The notes under the pieces: generated by a model
Database searches by the model: none
What the model saw: the letters and a program-made list of their open reading frames with translations, nothing else
Told to the model about the DNA's origin: nothing
Shown: in pieces, positions 49,821-63,500 of the stretch
How the letters are laid out: every line of letters starts with the position of its first letter
Position numbering within the stretch: position 1 is the first letter of the stretch
Assembly (NCBI GenBank): GCA_013398275.1
Contig: VZSE01009968.1
Span: forward strand, 872,357-936,356
Reading direction: 5' to 3'
Source of the DNA: Promerops cafer
Taxonomy: Eukaryota > Chordata > Aves > Passeriformes > Nectariniidae
Length of the DNA: 64,000 nt
Translations under genes and position numbers: made by a program

Positions 49821-50134
49821 TTACGATTCCAGTAAAGTATGCCATCTACAGACTTGCTGTCCTTTAGATTCCTTCATTTCAGTCCAGTGATTGAGCTCGT
49901 CTTCTCCTGAGCTGTTGAGACCTAAGGAAATCCAGCCTATCATCTCTTTCCGCTTCATGCTGCGCTTATTATACACGGACAGTATGAGCGTCACGTCCGA
50001 GAGCTGGAACAGTGCCACCTGGAAAACGAAGGTTTCCTTGTACACGGGGTTCGGCTGCCCTCGGCGGATTGAAGTTTTGCATTTGGACATCTCCTGCCCC
50101 ATCGAGTTCAGCAGTGTTAACTTGACATATGTAT
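49821..50134 (-). CDS. SYT14: SYT14, last coding exon (C2B domain, C-terminus)
   Basis: This exon encodes the last 103 residues of synaptotagmin-14. The acceptor is minus-strand cttcttttgtag (AG at 50136-50135), and the first two bases complete a split Asn codon: (N)TYVKLTLLNSMGQEMSK. It continues through the C2B beta-sandwich (TSIRRGQPNPVYKETFVFQV, LILSVYNKRSMKRKEMIGW) and ends GQQVCRWHTLLES then TAA at 49823-49821. The WHxLL tail is typical of synaptotagmin-like C2B domains. SYT14 is an atypical synaptotagmin linked to membrane trafficking, with little known biochemistry; human variants have been associated with a recessive ataxia. The top-loop acidic residues that bind calcium are absent here, fitting a calcium-independent C2 domain. 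The frame is intact, and the rest of the gene lies to the right. Confidence 0.97.
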
Positions 50135-53100
50135 CTACAAAAGAAGTCACATTGTGGGACGTCAGACACCTTGGAATGAAGGATTTGGAGAATGAGGTAT
50201 TTGCAAAGAACAAGGATGTGGTGTATACCAGGATGGCTGAACACAGCTTAGCTTGGACACATGGAGAGATGACAAGTAAATAAAATATTACGAACACACT
50301 AACAAATGAACTAGCTCCAGTACTATGTACATGGGTTAAGTTAAAGGTATACATCCTCTTCCCATTGACCCCCCTTGTTTAGTCTAATCACACTTAAATT
50401 GCATTAACACTTAGCAAGCTCCAACTAGCCACAACACTGTAAAGCATACCACTGAAATTTTAAAGAATATGGATAAATGAAGTGGAATAAAGGCAATTAA
50501 TGAAGAGGAAAAAAAAATTATGTCAATATGCAGCGATGATATCAAAACAGCCAGGATAAAAGGCTTAAGAGTAATCTCTGCATGGATGTGGTTCTCGTTT
50601 TGGGCTTTTCAGTTTTATTTATTTTGAAAACCAAAACGTAGCAAAGTGCATTCAAAGATGGCAGTTTACACAGTACAAAAAACCCTATTATTTCCTAGAT
50701 TCATGAAGGAATACATTTACTGCATGTTTAAAGAAAAGCAAGTTTTTGCATAATTCAAGATGATTGTTCAAAAAGTAGCTTGTATGGTGCTTTTAAGCAT
50801 ACATTTAAGAAGCTGATGCAAGTAATGGAGTTAGCACACATTGTGTGTTAGCATTCGGGTATAAACCCTTATTTTTATGTCTATTTTCATGGGACCAAAA
50901 GCACCAAACCGTGCTCCTGCAGAAGGAAGCACATTTCATGAAGTTAACAAATTATAGGAAATACAAATTCGTATAAAACAATCTCATATTTAATTTTTAT
51001 TCCTGTCTCTTCATATTAATGGATAATATCAATTAAAGGTTGGAGTTTATGTTAAAAAACCCCACACTGAGTATTTTCACTTTGCAGGTACACTGAAACC
51101 CCAACATCCATAATCAGAGATAAATGCAACTTTTGCATTAGAGAGTGCCACAAAAAATAAACATATACTTTTATAAACTGGTATGGTAGGCAGCTGTGGA
51201 TATTTTACTGCTGGCAGGTTTCTTTTGCATGAAAAAGACAACATCCAATTAGTTTCTACAGGAACTCACCTCGGATTATATAAACCTGTCCACCTATCAA
51301 GTGTTTTAGACAACAGAACAGTCCGTCTGACAACAGGGGGTGGAAAGCAGTAAAAGAAATAATGACCAGATGTCAATAGTTGGGTGAGAGAGGATCAAAG
51401 GTTAAAGTTTAAGAGGAAACACTATTCACTGGGGTGGAAGAACATGAAACCTTGGCATCATAGACCAGAAAAAGGACTGAACAAAAGGATTGCTGGGTAA
51501 AATTTAATGAAATGGAAATTTTGTGCAGTTTTTGTGTAATCTTTAACAAAAATTATATTGCTTACATTATGGGTTATCTTAGGACTAACTTAGACACTGG
51601 ATTCTAAGCCACACTTACCATAGCAAGAATCCTGCAAAGATTAAGTTATAGCAGATTGGGTAAAAATCACTATATCCTTATCAAACCTTATGCTTTTTCA
51701 TGCAAACTCCAGCATATTTAGAAAAACTGCACATTAAAGTAATTAAACTTCATATATTATAAGCAATAAAATGGAAAATCATTAAACTGAAAACCAAGAT
51801 GGTTTTGCCCTTAGCTTTTCTAGTTACTGATATTTGATTGTAATACTTCAGTTCTTGAGTAGTGATGAACTTGGGCACAAGAATGACTCTGATGTAATCT
51901 CTAAAAAGAGCTGAGGGACATTTATATCTGAAATTCAGCCATGGTTCTCTATTTAGGATGTAAAGATCTTGCTTATTAAAATCCACATATTTATGGATTA
52001 AATGTGTGTGTGCATGCATACACACACATGCATTTAATATGCAAAAGCTCATACTCTGATTCAACTAAACCTTAAGGAAAACTGAGAAGCACCTTTTTCT
52101 CAGACAAAATATTAACTGTCACACAGAGAAACAAAGAAGACACATCCACTGTTACTGTCTGCAGGATTTGGCCCATTTGCCTGTACTCAATTGCTACATG
52201 AGTTACTACTTAACATAAATATGCAGTAGAGGAGCATGTACTAACAAGAAGTAGAAATTTAGTATACAGTTCATATTTGCTGCAAAAAGCACTTCACAAA
52301 AATTCAGAAGTTCCCCAGCCCTAGACTACAGAAATATGGGAAAGAATAATTGCTTCCATTTCTATCACAGTTCCTCAATACATGAATGAAAACTGAACTG
52401 CTCATATACTTTGCAGCACTTCTCAGGATTTTGGACCACTGACAGTCCAAACAACAAATGTGACCAGGACATTTATTCATCATCACCATCCTCATCCTCC
52501 CTATGGGCCTTAGTTTTCATTTTGTGGAAGTGATGGCACAGATTGAGGCTGGCAGATGTTCACAATCAACAGGGAGTTAGGATATGGCAGTGGCATGGAC
52601 CTGGGTCCAGGAGTTTAAAAGGTGCCATGACTTCTGGGAGGAGGGGAGGGGGATGGCACTAAACAGCCCAAAGGGGAAATCTGGATTCCACAATATTCTG
52701 TGCATGGTTTTACCAGACCCAGAAAGTTCATTAGTTTCTAGCTTTCTAGAAACAACAGAACTCTGAACCCACATTTGCCTAAACAGAACTGGACTATTGT
52801 AATTGCGAATATCAAATCTTCTCCCTATCCTTCACGGGGACAAAAGATAGCATGGAAGCTCTTCCCTCCAAAAATGTTAGATAGAACATGGTTTTACAGG
52901 GCTACGTGCCATGTTCCATGCTCCTTTCTTGAAATCTCAAACAGATTTTTGACCCCAGTGACACTCACAACTGTTAGCTACACATCATGGACCCACTGAG
53001 CACATTTTGGAAATTAACATACTAGGGAATAAGCATCTGTTTTCAAAACAAGTACTGAACCCCTCCTATCTTGTATATTCTAAATATTAAATAAAAACTG

Positions 53101-54394
53101 GCCATCTCTGAGATTCCAGAAAGATAATCATCTGTCTTTGCTTTAAGGGAACACATGGTCTCTTTTCTCCCTTTCATTTCTTCCCACACCCCAGTGTCCT
53201 TGGACCTCTTTGGCTTTCCCCATCTGTTTTTATACTTTGTCTCCAAATAGGTGACTCTGGGCAGTTACCCAGTTATATAAAAGTATTAGAGATTTATCTA
53301 TCACCTTCTTTCTCTGGCCATGTTAACAAAGTCTGGCTCTGTCAGTGAGAAAAGTATAGAGAAAGCAAAGCAGAGTAAGGTGAGCCAATTATGAATAGAA
53401 TAAACATGGGTCAAGAAAATGAGAAAGAGGAGAGAGCATCAGTAGCAAGTCTGGCTTACTTCCTAAATTCTGAAGATGAAATGAGATGTGCAAACCACTT
53501 ACAAAATGTTGGCAGCCTAATACATAATCCAGTAGCAGATAATCTGCTAGTGCCATACTAATCTGGGGCTTAAAAACCAGAAACAGTAGCTAAAACCTGA
53601 GCCTCCAGACAAAATCAAAAGGAACAAGTAGGTATTTCTTATTAACTCTTATGTAAATCAGACACACCATCTTAAAATCAATAAAAATTGTTTAAAAGAA
53701 AACAAAGTTTGTTACTGAACTTTCTCAAGCTATGTCAAAGAGCTAGAGACATTAATAACATTCTCTCCCTGTGACATTCCATCTGGCTCCACTTAAGAAG
53801 TATATAAAGTTCACAGATATTTCAGACATGTATTTTTGAACAAATGCTTGAAGACACAATTCAAGTCCTTTCTGATGGTGAACATTCCTTCTGTACAGTA
53901 AATATGCCAAAGGTCTCAAGTGGTTGCTCCTTGTCTTTACTGACATTCCCAAATTACATACATTACCACATATGTACAGGCACATAGGCAATTAAAGACT
54001 GCAATATCTATCCCTCTAGGAACAGCAATAACTGTTCAGAATGTTTATATTAATATTAACTGGCATGTACTTTCTCTTTAAACACTGACTTTTTTATTCT
54101 TGGCCTGTGATGTGAGGCATTAGTAATTTAGCAATTAATCATTATGATAAAGGTAATTTATTAGTCAGTCATCATGAAAAATTAAAACAGGCTTGTCAAC
54201 TTACAATTAATATTTTGAATTTTAGATTTTTGCTATTTCCCAACTGACTAGAAATATAAAACATGAAACAGATTAGTTGATGATTGCTCTATTTCATTTT
54301 GATTGGGTAAGACTAAGTGTTAAGATTGAAGTCCTTGCTACCAAGAGCCCCACCAGTACAGAAGCATTAGGATGAAAAAAGATTTTTCACTCAC
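50135..54394 (-). other. SYT14: SYT14 final intron
   Basis: A 4260-nt phase-1 intron with consensus GTGAGT and TTTTGTAG ends splits the C2B domain. The content is AT-rich with no recognisable exon. A short TG/CA hairpin lies at 52.0 kb. The 60-75-codon open frames inside are chance. Confidence 0.93.
52002..52029. repeat. TG/CA inverted repeat (hairpin / Z-DNA-prone)
   Basis: atgtgtgtgt (52002-52011) and acacacacat (52020-52029) are exact reverse complements around gcatgcat, itself an alternating purine-pyrimidine sequence. The whole 28 bp is nearly continuous alternating R-Y. It lies in the last SYT14 intron. Confidence 0.85.
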
Positions 54395-54584
54395 TGGGTG
54401 GTCTGTTTGCTGCCAAGTTTTTGAAGTGGCTGCCTTTTATCACTTCTGCTGATAATCTTCCAGTTGTAGCATTATAAAGGAGGCCAATAAGGATTTCTGG
54501 AGCTGAGCCATGTACCAGAGACTGACAAGAGGAGGTACTTTCACTGCAGGACACTTCTGACATGCTCATTTGAGAGTCACAACC
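54395..54584 (-). CDS. SYT14: SYT14, penultimate coding exon (linker and start of C2B)
   Basis: A 190-nt exon begins after minus-strand ctgttttatag (AG at 54586-54585) with GCDSQMSMSEVSCSESTSSC, the Ser-rich linker between C2A and C2B in SYT14. It then enters C2B with PEILIGLLYNATTGRLSAEV and GSHFKNLAANRPP. The donor is CCCA|GTGAGT (GT at 54394-54393), leaving one base that joins AT of the next exon to give Asn. It starts in phase 0 and ends in phase 1, matching the exon at 50134. The loop-1 segment (KNLAANRPPN) carries no Asp where calcium-binding synaptotagmins have one. Confidence 0.96.
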
Positions 54585-57500
54585 CTATAAAACAGATAAA
54601 AAGTTCTGTGCGTCTCATGGAATGATGTTACTGGGAAGTAAAGTTTTAGAATAATGCATAGAAAATTCTGAAAGCAACTTAGTGACAATAACAAGTTCCA
54701 TTCAATCACCCAATAAGAAATGTACATTCTTAATATAGACTTAATTTGCACATGTTAGAGGTAACACTAAAGTGGTCTGAAATCAAAACAATTCTTAGGT
54801 TCTTCCACTGCTCCATGATTAAGGAGAAATAACAGCACAAGATGAAAAACAGTCTTTATGGTCCCTATTTACTTCAATTTCTAAGGTAAGACCTATAACA
54901 TAATTTGTCAGCATCCTGGAAAACATTAAACCTTGGATCTTTTACTGTCCAAAAAATGGAGAACACTAGTAGAACCTTGAAGATAATAAAATGCAGAAAA
55001 TTCTTATTCATCCTTGTAAAGTTTATTCTCTAGATGGAGAATTTATGAGTAGCAAAATAACAGAAAACATGCAATTAGAAAAATGCACTCTGTCTAGCAT
55101 AAATTAGCTTACAAGGAATTTAATTGCTCCAGGGATACAGAACTGCAGTAGTCCCTTTGTCTTGGGTGGGAAAGAAAGAATGCCATCCAAAGCTCAGGAA
55201 GCAATGCTTTAATTTCCACCCTGAAAGCTTCCAAAAAATTTAGATCTTCCATGCATTCTCACTACATCACATTTTTAATGGGAGTTTCTATTACTAATTT
55301 TTATCATTTTAACTCCTCATTATTGACCTTAGAAAAAGGGAAAAAAAATACACTTTCTTTATGCCGCCATGCTCATCACACCATGGTTGTTCCTATTTTC
55401 ATTTGCACTGGCACATAAGAGTGGTACCACAGAAAACAAAAAACTGGATAGCAAGTAGCCAGTGGAATGACAATGTATGTGGTAGCTGAGGAGAGACTTT
55501 TGCATTATCAGCACATCCCTTTATGATTCTCTCAGAAAAAATGTAAATTGGGTCCACAGATTTTTCAAATATGGCTTGACTCATTTGGGAACCTGGCATC
55601 ACTCTTTCAAGGAGTCATGATGATATTGTGAAGATGATTCTTCCAGACTCCAAATGTCTCTATAATTTCCAGCAACAGCTGACATGGGCATAAGATCAGA
55701 CCTAAAACCTAAATAGTACAAATCCTCATCAAGATAAATGTTAACTTTATAAGCAAGTAGCTTCAGCTGACATATAAAGCCCACATACATTATAGAATCT
55801 CAAATTATAGAAGACACGATACTTGCAATAATATCCCTTTTACTGACCTTTTAACTAGTTCTTTTCAACAGAATATTTCCCACAAGTCTAGCAGAAGCTT
55901 CAAGCAGCAATCCAGTTCCTCATTAATAAACATGCACTGTTGTTAGCAAATGTATTCTTACTACTGAAGAAGGACCTCAAAAAATTTCTCTGACTTCCCT
56001 CTCCCAAGCTGCAAATTCAGAATTTTAAATCTTCAGTTATTTCTCCAAAAGCTCTTTATTCAATGGCAAGAATAAATTTCAAACTGCTAGCAAATCGTTA
56101 ATAGCTGAAAATTAATTACAAGTATACATTCATTCTCTGATTCTTGTCATTCATAGAACAGGAAACTTTTGATTCCTAACTTCAACAGAAGGAACAAAAT
56201 GAAAAGTTTAAAAGAAAGATGACTTGATTCAGCAGTCACAGTATACACTGCACACTTGAAAGCCTCAGCCTGTCACAACTGCAGCTATTACTTAAGCTTT
56301 CTGGTTTTTTTAAATTGTAACATATTATCCTCATGCTGCTTATTCACCTTATTATTTTTTTGAGCCAGGAATTTTTGCACAGTCCACCTCACACTGTTCA
56401 AAGCTTAGGTCTCAAATTTGATTCACGCTACAAGCCCACAAAAAACCAGATGTAACACAAAGCAGGCAGCTGAGTAACATGGTCCCCAACTCCTCAAAGG
56501 GCTTTGACATGCTGAGAGAAGGTGATGATAGTGCCTATTCCTAATGGGGATTTATTTGTACAGTTTACAGATGTCCTAAGAGGGACTTTGAAACCAGTTT
56601 ATGACAGAGTCGAGCTCACTACACTGGGTATCAGAGTAAGGTTTAGCCTTAGAAATAAGGAATAGTGAATGAGTGACTGTTGAGTGGAAATGAGTCCTGA
56701 AGTACCAGGAAAGAGAAGACAAGTGGCTTCTGTGTGGCATAATAGAGAAGGAGCAAAACAACCGAAAAATTCAATGTTACATAAGCATGGGCTAGAAATA
56801 CCATTCCTTTACAGCAGAATCCTGAGTGGATAGGAGAAGGACAAGGCTGCCTTTGTCAAAGCCAGGCAAAAGGATCTCACCAGTTGAATGGTGGGTTGAG
56901 AAGACCAAGGTGATGCTTCAAAACCCTAAGTGGGTGGAAATGCAACTAAATAATTGTACCTTAGAAATGTTGCACAGAAAGAACTGGTAGATGTATGCCA
57001 GATGAAAATCTGGAGAGAGCATCTAACTAAAATATTCTGCTACAATATTTTCTAAACCAAAATATTTTTGCAGTTTTGAGAAAAACAAATGAATGTTGTT
57101 TAATCCTTATTTTATAATGAACTTATGGATCTCCTTCCTACAAAACTGTGGGGACATAGACAAGACGTTTTAAAAAAGCAATCAAATTCACTAAAGGAAA
57201 AATCAAAATAGTACTTTGTTTTCCCTTTCACTCTAAAAAAACCTCAACCTCAATTAATTTTGTTTCATACTGACCCAAATGGATTAAAAAAAATACTCTG
57301 CTTTTTAGTTATGAACTGGAAAATCCTAATATAAGAGAAATTGCAATGTTAAGAAGAAAAATGAAGGCAATTAGAAGACAGAATGATGTTACTGGGTAAA
57401 AAAAAAGATTAAACAACATAAACCAAAGTATACTTTCTGTGGCTATAACAAGGAAGAAAACAGAGGATTTAGGGACAAGTATGAAAAGACCTGAGGAAAA

Positions 57501-60500
57501 CGGGAGAGCAAGGTTGCATTTTGTCAATTTTCTTTTAAAAGAAAACAAAAATTTTATGAGGAAGAGAAGAAACCAGAATCATGGATCATAAGAGACAGCT
57601 GAGATCAACTGGGCTCAGATCAACAACTAAAGAAAGACTTTCCATTGCAGGGCAAAGCTAAAAGCAGAGATACTGAGTATTATTAGATGTCTTCTCAAAA
57701 GCATTTTCTCCAGCACTGAGTTTATTGTTCACATTGTGGAAATCCAGTCATTGTTTTAAGGAAGATATTCCATGATAATGACATCTGTGGGTAAGTAACC
57801 TGACTGTGCTAAGTCATATGCTGCACTAGAACTGGAAATAACAGCTTTATTAAAGTTTCTGTTTACAGTTTTTTTTTCTGTTGACACAAGTCAGAATTCT
57901 AGAAGAGCACTAACAAACTCATTAAGAAAAAAGCCAGACAAGAAATTATGCTTTTACCTGCTCAAAATACAACCTTCAAAATCAAGTGCCAAATTGTAAA
58001 ATACTAACACTGAAATTGCTCATTGGTACAACATGAATATAGATGGAGCTCCAATGACAACATTACAGTGCAACCAGGTATTTTTCATCTCCGTGCAGGT
58101 CTGCATTCAATCTGTCTGTAAAGCTATCCGTAGTCCACTTTGATACTGTTGCTTCCCTGTGGGAAACTTAAGATTCAGACCAAAAGTTATTATTTGTTTG
58201 AAATAATGTCTGTTTAAGTTTATTTTCATAAACCTTCCCTCTCGTCCTCTATAAACACTGTGTGTAATTTAACAAGCAAGGAAAAGAAGGACTAAGGTTC
58301 CATAAGAGCAAAGGCTTTTCAAGGACAGTGAAGCACCAGAAGAGCCTAGTGAGAGCTGCCACAAAACCTTATACATGGATTTTTAAGAACTTAGATGAAC
58401 AGTCAAGGCGTTACTGATCTGCCCACAGTGCAAGAATCTCTCTTGAGGTTGTTTCCAGGATATTAATACTAAATCCTGAACCTTTTTTGTCAATTTAGCC
58501 ATAAATACATTATTAACAGTAAGCCCTGCAAAAAAAAGGTGAAGTCTATTCCAAATATTTGGTTCATATCATACATCTGTCTTACTGAAGTAAATAAAAA
58601 ATGTTATGCTTTTGAATTGTCTAACACAAAGCTGTGTGCAAAGGACCTAAACCTTTCCCATATACACCACAGGATAGTACTTTGTAATAAAGTAAGTCTG
58701 ATTTTATTTGATCAACACTTACAAGAACTGCTGCTTTCCACTGGATTGTAAAAGTAGTATGTGTCATATTCTACAAAAACTTAATTACTAATTCTCCAAA
58801 CTATTGTCCTTGATGACTTCTTTGCATATATTATCTGGGGAAGAGACATTACTGCTTAATAAATATATAATAAAAACATTCCCATTAAGCAGGCTTTGTA
58901 TTTCATATGTTCCCATTGTACAAAAGTTGGCAATCAAAAAAAGAACACTCTTTTTTTCCCCCTTATACCAATCAACATGAATACACAGAATGCATGATGT
59001 CAGACTTCAACCCCTGAGAAGCATTTTCAGGAGTGTTCTTCCCTCCCCTCTTACAACATAGAGAATCATCTATTTGCATCCATGGTAATATATGTAAAAT
59101 GTATTTATTTTTCTTCCTTCCCCACAATTCCATGGAAACACAGTATTTGTTACTTACATATTAATCTCCTACTGTTATTTTTCTATACCCTGAAGTTCTG
59201 CTTATAAATTCTGCTCTCAAGCCAACTGGAGTTAATGGGAATAATGTGGCCATGATCTCAAGGCAGTTAAAAGTTCGTTTTCCTCAATGCACAGGTTACA
59301 ATCACGTCTCTGTAGGCTTACGAAACAAGAGCATCTGATTCTTTTGGCTTTTCAAAATATACACAGAAAAGATGAAACCTTGCTGACAATCCTTCAGCAA
59401 CAAAAATCTGATTCACAGCATGTTACTTGTCAAAATGTCTCTCTCCAATTTTAAATGTTAATGTTATACCACTAATCTCTTAAAGAACTTGTTTGCACAT
59501 TACTTTTTCTACTTCTAGATCAATACCACTGAGAGGTTAAGGAATGAAATGTGAATCCCAGCAGGCAAATGGGGGCCCTCAATCCAGGTCTCCAACAGTT
59601 TTTAGTTGAAAGCATTCATCTCTCTCAATCACCACCCTAGGTTTGAACCCTGAAGCTCCCCTTCCCTTCTGAGCTTGCTGAGGTGAGGAGAGCACCCAAG
59701 CCCCACGTGGGCTGCAGACCAGCTCTCAAGAGAAGAAAATCAAACCTAGGGGCTCCACATCCTTCATTAGTGGCTTCAGCACCAGATACTTTATAAAACA
59801 CACATTTCAAAGCTAAAATGCTGTTGAAAAAAGATCAAGACCATTCCTAGGAAAGAGAACTTAAACCACCTGATGAACTCAGCCCTGAAAATGGAGGGAT
59901 GTAAAATAATTAGGAATCTCAAAGTTTAAAGCCAGCTGTCCTGTACTGTAAAATTAGGAGAACACATAGTTAACTGTATTTTGCTTTAAATTTATAACCC
60001 AAACTTGCAAACATTGAAACATATAGTTTTAAGCATCTCACAAAGGTTCAAGTTTAGGAAAGTATCATTATCTATGACAGGTAATTATTTGGGTTTTTGC
60101 TTAATAGCTTCCTTGAAGCATGTTCCAATTAAGTATAATGTGCATTTTTATTCATGTACTTAACACTTTACAGCATTACTAAGTCAACTTAAATCACAAA
60201 CATGAAACTAAATAGTCTAATAATCTTCCCATTATGCAACTTGATCTTAGGGAAAAAAACATTTATTTTGAGTAAAATGGCATGCTTTAAATATTACCAG
60301 GACTTCCTAGTCAAAAATTCCAATTTTAGAAAATAAATCCACTCAACATCAATGGTATTCACATCAAATATGGATTGTTTTGATTATTAAATACTATTAA
60401 TGTAGTTGAAAATCAGATTATCCAAAATGATAATATTCCCATTTCCCATCAAAAGCTTCTGCTCTACCCTATTTTTTACCTTGAAGAGAGAAAAACTTTT

Positions 60501-63500
60501 GGATGCAGAATTCTAAAAAACACATTGTTTTCACACAGGTGGAACACTGAAAAACTGAGAGCAAATAAAAATTTTTTGATTCACTACATTCAAGGGACTA
60601 AAACCTTAAAAATTCTATACACAGCTTTAATTTACCATAGAAACTACAACAAACTTCGTAAGATACATTATGATAATACACAAATGTCCATTTAAAAATA
60701 ATTTAAAATAATTAGTTTAAAAAAATTAAAGTCTTTGTGGGATTTCTAATAAGAATACTGTATTGATAAAGAAAGGCTTTGTTTCAAATTTAAGATACTA
60801 TAATTTAGCAGTAATATTAAAATAACAAAATAAAACTTACGTATTCTTAATACTGGCAAATCAACAAAACTTTTCTGAAAGATTTTGAACAAGTTCACAG
60901 AGAGATTTCTGTGTTGTTTTCCCTGTTCCATGAGGATTTGCTATTAGTACTTTGTGCCTAAGATTTTTTTAAATTATCAACTCTGCAGAACAAAGCATTA
61001 ATTTTCTACTGAAAGGGAAAAATTTTAAGTTTTCTGTAACTTCTATTAGTGTGTATTGAAATTACACCCTTGGCAGATGACAAAAGGTCACCTGGTTGTT
61101 CCACAGACATAATGGGCTTGAAATTTGCAGAGCAAACCCTAGCAGCAGTTGGAAGAGGCAATTGGAAATGAACCTACAATGGAATTTACAGCATTTGCAA
61201 AAGTACTGTTTTTACACTGCAGAAGTCTAGCAGCTTTTTATACAGCCATGGGCCAGGGGAGGAAAAGAGACAGGAGGCCTTTTATTACAGAATTCTGTTT
61301 TCTGTGATAAGACAGGTACATAAAGAAACATTCAAGCACTAAAAGCTGTTAGGTATTTGTGTTAGCAATTTAGGTAAGAGCATCTGACACAAAATGCAGA
61401 CATTTTACCTGCATTCCTGATGAAGCTACGCTAACAGCTCCCACCCAGATCCACTCACACATCCCTCTCTCTTTACTCCCTCTGTCAAATATGTAAGAGC
61501 ATGGAGATGTTTCTGTGGGACAGCTTCCAAGACCACAGACTTCTTTAAATGACAATGCTCTGTCCAGCTGGATTGAGTCTATGCTCATTGGGGAGATCAA
61601 TGGCAAATAATTACATTTTTCTCTTGATTACACCCTTTCAGTCTGGGAAAAGAGAACGATTCAGCAATCAAACAGTAAGCACAATTTATGAGTAGTCAAT
61701 CTATGGATTAGTATTTGATTGCATAAACATACATGCAATTATTTTTCACAATGATCAAACCCATATCATTAACTGTACATTTAGAGTGTATTTGTCAGGT
61801 AAACTCTTTACGATTAACAACTGCTAGTGGTGCCCTTTTGATTTGCTCAGGTCACGTTTAATCTCATGATCAGAGGACCACCAGGTGTTTCCAGTCGGAG
61901 GGGATTTGATTCAGTTCTTAGAGTTATCCTACACACAAAAAAGAAAGGGAGAAGATAAACTGGATTCTCCTGGGGCCAGCTGACAGCTGATTAAGCCCAA
62001 CAGAAAGACAGGAGCTGTGAGAGATTCAGCTCAAGGTCAAATGACATAAAGGGCAAACCTGACAAGAGGCTGACACACTACAACTAAAAGGATCCCTTGC
62101 TAAAGGCACGCTATGAACAGAAATGCTTATCTGATACCAAATACAGGCTGCTTGAATATATGAAAGAAGTGATTACCTGAAAATCCTCAAGTCTGAAATG
62201 AAGAATGCTAATGAAGAAGATTTATGTTATACTGCAAAGCCCACCAGAGTAATAAGAATCATCCAGTAAATAAATCAAAAACTAATTCAAAAGTTCCACA
62301 ACCACATGCATTATGAGTTTGCAGACTAGGTGACTTCATCTGTTATTGCAAAATCTCTGATTAGGACTTCCCTCAATGGAAATAAATCCAAGGAAAATGG
62401 TGCACATGCTTTTGCTGAAGGGTGCTCAAAACTGCAAATAGAATTAATTCTGTGTTTTGACCTTTCCTAGTTTTCTTGAAAGACAGTAACAAATGTGAGA
62501 AGATATCTGTGTGTACACATATAGGCAAACAAGAAGAGTCAAAATTATAAGGAAACAAAATATTTGGGAAATTCAGCATCTCTAAGGGAACCAGAAATTT
62601 CACTTGGATTGATAAGTTATAGAATGTACCTCCACTGAAAGAGTTGCTTGAGGAAGGTTTAAGCAGCAGCTCATAGTCTTCAAAAGTGGAAATTCATACA
62701 AGGGACAACCTTGATAATCTTTACTGCTAAAAAGTCACTTCTGGGAAATGTACAATATGATTATTTTCCTTACTGCTCTCAGAAATCACAATCCAGGTTG
62801 GGAGACCATACTTTTACGACAGAGAATGATAGAATCTCACAGTTACCTCACTTTTTTGGCTTTATGGATTGGTAAAGTTTCGCTATTTTATTTTTTTTTT
62901 AAGATGATCAAAACGAGACATAGAATCCTAGACAATACGTTTGCCACTGATGGATTGGCTTCTCTGACTAAGAATATTGCTCAAGAGGATGATTTTGAGT
63001 TCATCTAGAACAGTCATTCACAGCCTGTCATTTGACTGGAGGCACTTTAGAGGCTGAAAATCATCATCGTACACTCAAAATAGTAATACCATGTCTGAAA
63101 CATAGCTTCCAATATTTGCAAATATCAAAGATTGTAGGGACCAAGTTGAGTAAGTAACTTGTTTGAAGCAACTCATTAATTGAAGGCAAAGTATGCCTGT
63201 TTTTAAATTGCTATTTTACTCTGCATGACCAAGCGATGATTTTGACATCTACATGAAATTCTTTACATCGCTGACTTCAAAAAATTCTCTCAGGAGCCTA
63301 CATTCAGGGCTATGGTAACAGATCTGGCTACCCATGTAGGAACTTGCTTCCCATCTGTGTATCAGCAAGGGAGTTGAAAGTCAGTCTTGTTACCCCCAGC
63401 CACAACACCAAGAAGACAATGACTGTGGCTTGCCAATAGTGCCATGAAATGTTACATGAGCAGTCAAACACAGGGAGAATGCTTTGTTTGCCAAGTACTG

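Noticed and set aside
49891..50283. 130-codon plus-strand frame
   Set aside because: It is antisense shadow of the SYT14 last exon.
50135..50354. Upstream extension of the SYT14 last-exon frame
   Set aside because: This is intronic; TTTTGTAG at the exon boundary and the matching phase-1 donor at 54394 define the splice.
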